Positions 23,789 to 32,848 of a stretch of DNA of 64,000 nt are shown here, one piece after another. The notes under the pieces were generated by a model. It worked only from the letters and a program-made list of their open reading frames with translations, searched no databases and had not been told where the DNA came from. The stretch is from assembly GCA_007922195.1 (NCBI GenBank), contig ML681971.1, positions 22,402,386 to 22,466,385 of the forward strand, in the 5' to 3' direction. The translations under genes and the position numbers were made by a program. This DNA comes from Podocnemis expansa (taxonomy: Eukaryota > Chordata > Testudines > Podocnemididae). Within the stretch, counting starts at the first letter, position 1; the number at the start of each line of letters is the position of its first letter.

Positions 23789-24192
23789 GTGTATGCTGTG
23801 AGTTTAAGTTGACATAAAGCCCCTTAAGTCAACTAAAACAAAGCCATGGCCACACTAAGAAGCCATTAAGTCAACTTAAGCATTTGCATAAGTTGACTTA
23901 GTAACTTACACTTGTAAAGCTGACTTAGCAGTTAAATCAACTTTACTAAGTCAACTTAAGCCAATATGGCCCAGGAGTTGACTTAAGTCAACTTAACTGG
24001 CCTCCTAGCTATTTGAAATATGGGGATGTGGGCTAGAGAGAAGGCACAACACAGCTGGGAGCATTCCCAGCTGTGTGCAAGGCTCCAGACTCACAATGTC
24101 TTAGCCCTAGCCCTGCATCCTGGAGTCCAGCTCACCCTCCTCCAACCTGATCTGGAGTCTTCGCACTTCTCAGCCCAACCAGCATCTCCCCC

Positions 24193-24366
24193 CACACTTC
24201 CTATGAGGTCCCTTCCAACCCTATGATTCTTGACCTATGAGGTCCCTTCCAACCCTATGATTCTATCAAAACCATGGCTGGGATGGTTTAGTGGGAGTGG
24301 TCCTGCCTCTGGCAGGGGGTTGGACTAGATGACCTATGAGGTCCCTTCCAACCCTATGATTCTCAG
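24193..24366 (+). mobile_element. CR1 3' tails, repeated
   Basis: The CR1 terminal block GAGGTCCCTTCCAACCCTATG occurs three times (about 24206, 24238, 24335). Between the second and third lies GGGATGGTTTAGTGGGAG...GGGTTGGACTAGATGA, which matches 13500-13553 of the CR1 element. A partly duplicated CR1 tail, noncoding. Confidence 0.8.
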
Positions 24367-24547
24367 CCTGACCCAATCCAGCATCTTTCCTCTTCTTAGC
24401 CCAACCCCCTGCGTCTCTCCCCTCGCCCATCTCCAGCCCGAACCTGCATGTCTCCCCCCTTCTCCAGCCCAACCCAATCCAGTGTCTTCCCCCTTTCTCC
24501 AGCCCGACCCCACGTGTTCCTCCCTTCTCAGCCCGACCCCACTGATA

Positions 24548-24672
24548 TTGTTGTAAAACAAACAAGGTGTCCTGAGGCACTTTTTAAGACTAAACAAATT
24601 TATTTATTGGATGAGCTTTTATGGGAGAAAATCCCACTTTCTCAGACAGTTTGAAGATGGGGGAACTTACAG
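24548..24672 (+). repeat. Foldback repeat, one arm
   Basis: AAACAAACAAGGTGTCCTG, AAATTTATTTATTGGATGAG, GGGAGAAAATCCCACT, then TTTGAAGATGGGGGAACTTA. Ends near the palindrome centre. Confidence 0.8.
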
Positions 24673-25256
24673 AATGATAGGAAATAAATGCAGGGGAGTG
24701 TAAGACATAGGATCAGGTCACACTGTAACAACAGCAAATCAAAGCAGTTGTTAAGATTCAAACACTGGGAAACAGCAGAAAAGAAAAAGTTATTTCTTTT
24801 AAATGAGATTGTGTGAAAGCAGGATTAAATAGTAACTATGGATTTTTTCCCCATTACAACAGGTGATTTGACATTACCTTCCTCTATGTGCTGTGTCCCG
24901 GTGTTTGAGTCTTAACAACTGCTGCGCCCTGCCCGTGCACTGGCAGTTGCTCTGTGGCACCTGCTCCAGAGACGGAGGAGTCTGGACAGTGCAGGGAGGG
25001 GGTGGAGTGCTGTGCTGGCACACTGCTGTTGAGCCATGTCAGGCTCCATGACCTCCCTTTTGCCACACACAGTATGAAGGATGGTGTGGTCACTCACTTC
25101 CTGTGGTAAAGGAGTGGCCAGGAGAGAGGGGCACTTCTATTGTGGTGCACTGTGGGCCAGGTACCCACAATGCACCACTCCTTGGGCAACCTAGCAGCTG
25201 CCAGCGTGGATGTGGGCAGTCTCCTGGCATTTTGAGTGTGAATGCTCTAAGCCAAC

Positions 25257-25300
25257 TTAATAAGGTCTACTTTAAGACGACTTAAAGTAGACTTTATTAA
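25257..25300. repeat. Hairpin, 20-bp arms, 4-nt loop
   Basis: Left arm TTAATAAGGTCTACTTTAAG (25257-25276), loop ACGA, right arm CTTAAAGTAGACTTTATTAA (25281-25300). The arms pair at 19 of 20 positions. Probably the subterminal palindrome of the MITE-like element. Confidence 0.9.
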
Positions 25301-25335
25301 GCTAGCTTAACCAAGCCCTGTAGTGTAGACATAGC

Positions 25336-25804
25336 CACCCAGAGCCCCTATTGCAACGAAGGAGACACTGACCTAACCAGAAAGCCATCTGCATGCAGAA
25401 CAACTGATGATTACAACGGGAGCTCCATGCACAGAGGACATGCAATGTACCATGTCTAGTGTGAAGGCTTACACTGAAGAAGCAAGCAATGAATCTCCAT
25501 CTTTCATCAACAGTTTCCTATTCGCATGATAATTGCTTATGAAAACACTGGGTAAACATCCAGATCTTTCCCTTAAGCAGCTCACCTTCAGATCACAGGA
25601 CAGTCAACTTCTGTGGATTCCCCCCAAAGAGGGCACACTGCATTCGGCTTGGAAAGCATGCTTGAGGAACATTATGATTTCAGGTGAGCGAGCCGGCTCT
25701 GCCTCGTTGCTTGAAGGCAAACCCCCCCCCCCCCCCCCCCACGAATGACTAAGTAAAAGAAAAGCTCTATATATCCACCTCAGGCCAGGGACACTATTCC
25801 CCTC
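25336..25804. other. No gene seen; C-run
   Basis: Unassigned sequence with a homopolymer run of C at about 25722-25741. Confidence 0.4.
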
Positions 25805-26029
25805 TGTGCTATGTTTAAGCTGCAGCCAAAAAAGCTAATGCAATCCTTGGATGTGTGAACAGGGGAATCTAAAATAACAGACAGCTTATTTTACCTCTAT
25901 ATTTCACACCAGAGTAACCGCTGCTGGAATACTGTATCTGTTTCTGGCACCCATAATTCATGAAGGATGTTGATAAGTAGCAGAGGATTCAGAGAAGAAG
26001 CAGGAAAACAATTAAAAACTGGAAAACAT

Positions 26030-26870
26030 ACCCATATATACTTGTGTATAAGCCGAAATTTTTGTGCCTGAAAATGACCTTCAAAAAGGGCACTTGGGCT
26101 TATACGTAGGTCAGGGATCAGAGAGTAGCCCCAGCCTAGGAGTTTTAAAACTTCCACCCTGAGCCTGCTCAGAGCAGGCTCTGGGGGGAGCCCCAGCTTC
26201 AGAGTAGCCGTATTGTATGCTCAGCCTGAGCAGGACTTATAAGCTGGGGCTTGCTCTCCTTACTTTGCCTAGCCACTGGAGCTGCCAGGTAAGGGGGCCC
26301 TCGGGAGGCCGGGGGTCAGCCCAGGGGAGCCAGCGGCAGGAGGAAGGGGTCGGAACAGCGGGAGAAGCAGCAGCAGTTCCTGGGGTCAGGGACAGCAGGG
26401 AAGGGGAACACAGGGGGGAAGCCACGGCATGGCTAGGATGGCATGGTCGGGGAAGTAGCAGCAGGATCAGGGACAGCGCAGGGTGAAGTGGCAGCATGTT
26501 CGGGGGTTGCATGGTTGGGAATGGCACAGGGAGAAGTGGCAGCATAGTCGGGGGTGGCATGGTCAGGGACAGCACAGAGGGAAGCAGAGGCATGATCAGG
26601 GATGGTGCAGGCAGAAGCGCGGCAGGGTTGGGGAAACTGTGGCATGGTCGGGAACAGTGCAGGGGGAAGCAACAGCTGATCCGGCATGGCCTGGGGGTTA
26701 AGGAGGATGTCAGAGTCCAGGTAAGCCGGCAGTGCAGGGTGGGGGGGGGGTTAGAGGCTGCAGAGGGACCTCAGCTTATGCACAGGTCGTGTATTTTTGC
26801 TTATTTTGGGGGCCTGAAAATGTGGGGTTGGCTTATATGCAGATCAGCTTATATCTGAATACATACAGTA
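26030..26870. mobile_element. TIR element with ATA-rich ends and minisatellite core
   Basis: The left end has ACTTGTGTATAAGCCGAAAT and CCTGAAAATG; the right end has TGAAAATG, GGCTTATATGCAGATCAGC and TGAATACATACAGTAT. They are imperfect inverse copies and interrupt a CR1 frame, which shows it is an insertion. Superfamily not assigned. No transposase. Confidence 0.6.
26340..26690. repeat. G-rich minisatellite
   Basis: Degenerate units built on GAAGTGGCAGCATGGTCGGG and GGGACAGCACAG. Two successive units of 48 bp (starting at 26485 and 26533) are clear; others are shorter or decayed. It gives long overlapping open frames on both strands that should not be read as genes. Confidence 0.75.
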
Positions 26871-27290
26871 TCTTAGAGTAGTGATCAACTGCAACAGCTC
26901 AAGCTATTCAGCTTAACAAGGAGAAGGTTAAGGGTAACTTGATTACAGTCTATCAATATCTACACAGGAAACAAATATTTAATAATAGGTTATTCAATCT
27001 ATTTGACAAAGGAATCACATGATCCAATGGCTGAAAGCTGAAGCTAGATAAACTCAGACTGGAAATAAGGTGTCAGTTTTTATTGGTGAGAGTAATTAAC
27101 CACTGGAACAATGTACCAAGGTCGTGATGGGTTCTTCATCACTGATGATTTTTAAACAAAGAGTGGATGTTTTTCTAAAAGATCGGCTTGAGGAATTATT
27201 CTAGGGAAGTTTTCCAGCCTGTATTATACAGGGGATTAGAGAAGATGATCACAGCAGTCCCTTCTGCTTTTGGAATCTATGAATCTGCAT

Positions 27291-28723
27291 GGATGGTCTA
27301 GTCTAGTGCTTATGGCATTAACCTCGGACTTAGAGGAGCTGTGTTCTGACCTACTTTACCACAAGTTTCCTAGGCCTGGAGAACACTAAGTGAGTCACTG
27401 AGGGTTTGTCTTCACTGGAGAGATAACTGGGCATCTTACTTGGGCGTTCTCCCTAATCCAGTTACTACCCCCACACTAAAAACTCTCACTCGAATGCTGT
27501 TGTGTTGGAAACCCAAAGTCCAGCTTGGGTTATGGCATAAAACCTGAATGTGGCTTACACTCAGGCTAGTAACCCTCCCATAGTACTATGAGAATACAGG
27601 CTAAACCACTCCAGTGCCTTCCTACCATTCCCCCAGGTGCCCAAGACGACAGACAAATTCTCTCATAATTCACATGAAAAGAATTAAGAGCAGCTCAGCC
27701 CAGTGCAGTGCTAAGAACCATGAAATGTGCCCCCAGAAGCCTTAATGCCTTATTAGGAGCAGCACTGCACTGGTGTGGGCATTCACACTCAGGCCAAACC
27801 CAGGTGCTCTTACCTGAGAGCCAGTCACCTGACGAAGACACACCCTGGGTCTTGCTGTACCTCTGTCCCCATCTGTAAAACAAAGATAACAGTACTGCCC
27901 TGCCTCACAGGGCATTACCTGAACAAATATATTAAGGATTGTGAGATGCTCAAATGATATAGTAAACGAAGCCACAGACATATCTTGGATAGACAGACAG
28001 TAAGTAGACTGGCTAGGCAACTCTTTATGAAGTGCTGAATTAGAAAATGCCCAGAGACACAGAAGAATTCAAGTTCAGCAAGGGAAATAATAGTGTTCAT
28101 CTGTCTCCCCCCTTTTTGGCAACAAATAACTCCCTTTATAGCCATACAATATGGACAAGTTAACCCAGTACACTGTTCAGAGATACTTTCCAGCTGTATT
28201 GGTTTACAAGGCTGGCAGTGGCTCGATCAGGACTGTCCAGGGCACTGATGCTGTACTAATCAAGAATGAGACAAGCTAATGAAACTCTCACTGCTACAGC
28301 CTAGCTCCTCTGCCCCTGAGCTAAGACAGGCAAATTCATCCATGAGGGGTGTGTGGTTAAGGTGTAACAAGCTGGTACCTTGCCCTTTGTCACTCCAAAA
28401 CAAAACCCTATCAAATAGTTTTGTTTGTCACACATCAGAACATCCCACTTAGGGAAAGTTCTGCTACCAATAACCTGTGTTACAGCCTTGCTCAGCAAAC
28501 GCTGTTATCCTGTACTTGCTTGCTTACAAAGAACATACAACTATACTTTGCATAAACCCTCTTAAGCTCATAGCTTTGCATGGCTTTTTCTCCTTGCAGT
28601 AACCCCACAAGCAGATCACCCTTCAAAGTTGAGATCTAGATCACTGCTGACCTCCCCATGCCTGAAGCATGCTTCCTTCAGGGGGAACTCAAATCTGTAT
28701 CTCCTGGTCATGGGGCTGTAAAA
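27291..28723. other. No gene seen; MITE-like text at its start
   Basis: About 27405-27800 begins GGGTTTGTCTTCACTGG and has CAGTTACTACC-like text of the TCTACACT MITE group. The rest has no coding signal. Left flank of the nested DIRS block. Confidence 0.4.
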
Positions 28724-28922
28724 CAGTGGGTTACTTACCGGTAACCATCCTTCTTCGAGATGGGCTGCTTGGATTCATTCAGTAATAGGTATACGTGCCT
28801 CAGCGCACAATTGGTCAGAAACCTTTTAGCCCTAGCCTGTCAAAACAGGGCTGGCAGCCAATGCCCCCTGGCCACCTGTGGCTATATATATGGCTGCAGC
28901 CCTGACCCTCCTCAGTACCTAA
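28724..28922. repeat. Left terminal repeat of family-B DIRS
   Basis: Opens CAGTGGGTTACTTACCGG and carries TGGCTATATATATGGC at about 28878-28894, a TATA-box-like core that could serve as a promoter. Inverse partner lies at 39342-39512. Confidence 0.8.
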
Positions 28923-28959
28923 AAGTTGCCAACTCCGAGTTGCGGGGGGTGGGAGGATT

Positions 28960-29050
28960 CTGAATGAATCCAAACAGCCCATCTCGAAGGAGTACAGTTA
29001 CCGGTAAATAACCCACTGTTCTTCTTCGAGAGCTACTCAGATACATTCAG
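28960..29050. repeat. Internal complementary region of family-B DIRS
   Basis: 28960-29018 (CTGAATGAATCCAAACAGCC...) is inverse to the left terminus; 29019-29050 (TTCTTCTTCGAGAGCTACTC...) is inverse to the right terminus at 39474-39512. In the DIRS model this region joins the ends of the linear cDNA into a circle. Confidence 0.8.
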
Positions 29051-31306
29051 TAATGGGCGACTGCTAGGCATACCAAAGTTGGGTTCTTTTCCCACTTTCA
29101 GCATGGTTACCTCTGAAACGGCCAAACCCCAGGCCTGGAGGAGCCAGTAGGATGAAACGGCCCGGCCTAAGTAGGGAAGGAGTGAGGCCTATACCTCTCA
29201 AGTGCACCCTGCCTATGACCGCAGGGGAGAGGGAGGCCTGAAGTCACCTTATCATGGAAAGAGATATGGTGGCAACATCTCAAATTGGTTGGGCACCACC
29301 AGATGAAGGACATAAGAGGCCGGTGCTAGGCACCTGACAAAAGGAGGCGACCAGGGTGCATCCCTTGGTCTTAGGCTCATGAGGAACACCCTAGCTGGTT
29401 TGATCGGGGGGCTGAGGTGGAATCCAGAGTTGCTGGCCTGCTGACCTATACCAGGAATCAGTAAAAGAGAGAGAGAGAGACAGAGAGGGAGAGAAGGAGA
29501 CCCCTCTACCGACCCAACTAAGGGGAAAAAGGGTTATGTGGTTGTGCGGGAGGAATTGAATAACCACCCAGCCAGAACATTTTACCTGGTGTGTAAATGC
29601 CAAGACCGCAACCAAGGTACCCGATGCCCCCTTCAGAGACCCACAGAAAGTGTGGCCACTGGTGGCTGAAGGGAGAGGGAGAACGTGGGGCCAGGGAGAG
29701 TTTGTATGAGCCCACTGTGCTAAGGGGCCAAACCAACACTTTTGAGATGCCAATGGGAAGAGAAGGTCCCATGGTTGGGATGTAGGAGGAACCAGCCCCA
29801 CTTGGCCGATTTTGGGGTTGAAAGGAGGGGAAAGGCACAATGTGAAACAGTGCCCCACGTGTAAGGTATATTGCCTCCACAACCGACTGCCTCCCCTCAC
29901 TAGGCAGCGGGCAGGTATATAAAGGCCCTGAGTGGATCGAGACCATAAACTTCCCCCATGGAACATACAAAAGGAGGAAAAGGAGGTACAGTTTCAAAGG
30001 CCTCCCAAATACTGAATAGAAGGAATCATGAAGGAGGCAGTAGGGATTGGGATGGGAATGTTTATTTCCTCTGATAAGTACCCCAGAACCAAGGCAGATG
30101 CAGGAGGATAATCCTCCTGAGGAAAGAAGGCGCCACCCTATGGGGAGACAGGGTGATAAAGTTAAGGGGTTGACCACCCTGGGCCTGAACTGGGAAGGGG
30201 CAAAGAAGACAACATGTGGGTCTACCCCAAAAAGGATTCCCATCCCCACGGGAAGGGTCCCAGAGTCATTAGATCTCCCCCTCTAGGTGTAGGAGTGGGT
30301 TTATCAGCATTGTGAGGGGTGAGGTATCCTCGGAGTGTGCTAGCGCAAGGACAAAAAAAGACACAACCCGCTGAAGGAGTGCACTTGGTCCTGGGTACAG
30401 CCTGGGGTGTTGCCCCGGGGTGCACCAGAATGGAACCACACTGATCTCCAATACGCTGGAGTGTGAGAGGAGATGTATTTGCATCGGGGAATTGGCAAAA
30501 TCAAAAGGCCCCTATTCTGGAGCATGGAGGGAGCATGGGCATGTGGGTTGGGCAGGTGACCATTGACGGCGTGCCTACCAGCTCCTGACCAGGCACCTGA
30601 TAAGGAAAATTAAAGCAATGCCCACCAATATGACCCCAGGGGACAAGGCCTTCATGGAACGAGTAAGGCTTGATGGAACCTGGACCGATGAATGCTATCA
30701 GGCAGAAGGATAAGGGGACCACAGGGCCCACCCCGACAGCAAGCCAGTTGGTCGCATTTGTCATTGGTCCTAGGGGGATAGTAGTCACTGAGACACTCAG
30801 AGGGAAAAAAAAAAAAAAAAAAAAGGAAGGTCAGCGTCTGGCGTTGGGATCCCCCATGTTATCCACTCTCTCTCTTCTCTGGGGGGGGGGGAGGAGCCCC
30901 CTCCCAAAGTAAATGACCCCAAGCTGAAAAACTCTTAACCTATACCTGAGAGCATGGTATAGTCCATTAGAAACCCCATGAAGGTGCCCCAGCCCGCGGC
31001 CTAAGCAAGTAAAGTCTGGGGGGGGGGGGGGCAGGCGACAGCCCTTCAAATATCCTGACCCGAAGGGTACTTGGTATTTGGACTTGCGGTGTGGTGGCGG
31101 GGAGGGAGGGCAGTGGGCCTTTGAGCTAGGGAAGGGTGGTTCAACAAAGCCCTGTCCCAGGCATGTCCCCGTAAGCTATCGGGGGTATGGGCTGCCCAGG
31201 GGATTGCCAGGAGGGCATTCTTAAGGGCATGCCACATGGGAGAAGGAATCCCAAGGGGTATTCCAACAGAGCCACCAGGAATATTTTTCCCAGGAGGTGA
31301 TTTGTA
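29051..31306. other. G-rich noncoding left part of family-B DIRS
   Basis: In a complete DIRS element the recombinase would lie here. The longest minus-strand frame (30249-29518, 243 aa) has no R/H-x-x-R/Y recombinase motif and no RT motif. Includes a GA-rich run (29467-29495), an A-run (about 30806-30826) and G-runs (30880, 31019). Confidence 0.5.
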
Positions 31307-31307
31307 A

Positions 31308-31512
31308 GAAGAGGTTACTTACCGGTAACCGGTGTTCTTCGAGACGTGTGCTCCTGGCCATTCCTTAGTAGGTGTCTGCACGCCTCGTGCACGGCACGCC
31401 GGAAACTTTTCCCCCAGAGTACCCGTAGGGTCGGCTGTAGTGCCACCTGGAGTGGCGCCGCCGCCACTGCCTATATAGTCACCAGCCGACCCGTCCCTCC
31501 TCAGTTCCTTCT
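31308..31512. repeat. Left (3') inverted terminal repeat of young DIRS
   Basis: From GAAGAGGTTACTTACCGG to CCTCCTCAGTTCCTTCTAC. It is the inverse of 37041-37217 but extends further outward by about 28 bp that include ACCGGTAACCGGTG. Confidence 0.92.
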
Positions 31513-31541
31513 ACCCAATCTCTGAGGGGCGGTGGGAGGGA

Positions 31542-31645
31542 TTGGAATGGCCAGGAGCACATGTCTCGAAGAACACCGGTTACCGGTAAGTAACCTCTTC
31601 TTCTTCTTCTTCGAGTGCTGCTCCTGGCCATTCCTTAGTAGGTGA
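31542..31645. repeat. Internal complementary region of young DIRS
   Basis: 31542-31602 (GGAATGGCCAGGAGCACATG to GGTAAGTAACCTCTTC) is the reverse complement of the left terminus 31308-31363. 31603-31645 (TTCTTCTTCGAGTGCTGC to CTTAGTAGGT) is the reverse complement of the right terminus 37177-37217. It thus spells the head-to-tail junction of the two ends. Confidence 0.9.
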
Positions 31646-31676
31646 ATATCTAGCCTTACCTTGGAGGTGGGAGACA

Positions 31677-32693
31677 TCACAGAGAGACCGACTGCAGCAC
31701 TGCTCTGCCCACTGCCGCATCCTGCTGCGCTTGCTGGTTAATGGCATAATGCTGTGCGAAAGTATGCGGGGTGGACCACGTTGCTGCCTTGCATATATCA
31801 ATAATCGGGACACCCGCGAGGAACGCTGCGGAAGCCGCCTGGGCCCTAGTTGAATGAGCCGTTACCCTTGGCAGGTGCTTACCCCCCAGCTTGTAGCACT
31901 CCTTGATGCAGGCTGAAATCCAGGAGGCTATCCTCTGAGTAGACACCGGTTGGCCTTTTTTATTGTCCGCTACTGCCACAAACAGCTGGGGGGTCTTGCG
32001 GAACGGCTTTGTCCTTTCCACATAGAAGGCTAGCGCTCTGCGCACATCCAGGGAGTGGAGACGCCTCTCCTCTTCCGATGCATGGGGCTTCGGGTAGAAG
32101 ACAGGCAGGGAAATGTCCTGGTTCACATGAAAGTGTGACACCACTTTAGGCCTGAAGGATGGATGAAGGCGTAGCTGTACCTTGTCCTTAAAAAACTGGG
32201 TATACGGTGGATCCACCACCAACGCTCGCAGCTCGGACACTCTCCGGGCTGACGTGATAGCCACTAAAAACGCGACCTTCCACGACATATACAGGAGGGA
32301 GCAAGTCGCCAGTGGCTCAAAAGGGGGTCTAGTAAGTCTTACCAGTACCGTATTTAGGTCCCACTGAACCGTGGGCGCCTTTACAGTCGGGTATAGTTTG
32401 GAAAGCCCCACCAGGAACCTTTTTACCATAGGCACCGTGAACAGCGAGCTACCCCCAGGACCGCGGCAAAACGCTGCAATCGCCGCAAGGTGGACCTTCA
32501 GGGACAATAATGCTAGTCCACTCGACTTCAAATACCATAAATAGTCTAGTAAGCGGTGAACCGAGACCGACTCTGGTTCCTCCCCGTTGGCTGAGGCCCA
32601 CCGCGCAAACCTGTGCCACTTAGCGGCATATGTAGTTCTCGTGGCAGGTTTCCTGCTGCCACACAACACCGCCCGTACCGGGGAGGAGCACAT
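31677..32693 (-). CDS. DIRS tyrosine recombinase
   Basis: The 338-aa frame reads from MCSSPVRAVL to the stop beside the internal complementary region. The start is the first Met upstream of the recombinase N-domain; the frame is open further upstream only because it shadows the RT frame. The core-binding-like part covers about residues 20-100. The catalytic part has the first Arg in AITSARRVSEL (150-151), the H-x-x-R box in TAHSTRAQ (280, 283), Trp 306 in KAATWSTP and the nucleophile Tyr 316 in AQHYAI. All expected catalytic residues are present and no stop interrupts them. The enzyme would insert the circular cDNA by cutting and joining without target duplication. The frame differs from that of RT, as in other DIRS elements. 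Confidence 0.93.
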   Translation of the reverse strand: MCSSPVRAVLCGSRKPATRTTYAAKWHRFARWASANGEEPESVSVHRLLDYLWYLKSSGLALLSLKVHLAAIAAFCRGPGGSSLFTVPMVKRFLVGLSKLYPTVKAPTVQWDLNTVLVRLTRPPFEPLATCSLLYMSWKVAFLVAITSARRVSELRALVVDPPYTQFFKDKVQLRLHPSFRPKVVSHFHVNQDISLPVFYPKPHASEEERRLHSLDVRRALAFYVERTKPFRKTPQLFVAVADNKKGQPVSTQRIASWISACIKECYKLGGKHLPRVTAHSTRAQAASAAFLAGVPIIDICKAATWSTPHTFAQHYAINQQAQQDAAVGRAVLQSVSL

Positions 32694-32848
32694 CTGTTCG
32701 TTGTCCGTCAGCCATGAAGGCACCACGCGTGGAGGTGTAGGGCCTCCAGGTTGGGGTGGAGAAGTCTCCCGCTGTCCTGGGATAATAAGTCTGGTCTGAG
32801 TGGCAACCGGATCGGCCTGCATCTGGACCACCACATTAGGACCGAAAA

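Larger units (their letters stand above)
23840..25335. mobile_element. MITE-like region with AGTCAACTTAAG motif, secondarily interrupted
   Basis: The left part repeats AAGTCAACTTAAG-like words (23860-23995) next to CCATGGCCACACTAAG. The right end reads GTAGTGTAGACATAGCC, roughly inverse to that. A strong hairpin sits near the right end (25257-25300). CR1 tails (24193-24366) and a foldback arm (24548-24672) lie inside. Exact ends and target duplication were not resolved. Confidence 0.5.
25805..27290 (+). pseudogene. Old CR1-type LINE ORF2 fragment, split by a TIR element
   Basis: Translation around 25820-26020 shows AAKKAN-like text, then LLEYCICFWHP and QRIQRRSRKTIKN, matching [16 protein letters not shown] and [11 protein letters not shown] of the CR1 at 13 kb. 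After the insertion (about 26030-26870) it continues as LITVYQYLHRK, LFNLFDKGI and HWNNVPR, equivalent to the CR1 C-terminus, and ends in TTTGGAATCTATGAATCTG. Several stops and frameshifts. Much older than the copy at 11.3-13.6 kb. Confidence 0.7.

Noticed and set aside
26237..26858. Long overlapping frames on both strands
   Set aside because: They come from a minisatellite without stops.
29518..30249. 243-codon minus-strand frame in the left part of family-B DIRS
   Set aside because: No recombinase or RT motif, and overlapping frames of similar length exist. Length alone in G-rich sequence is not evidence.
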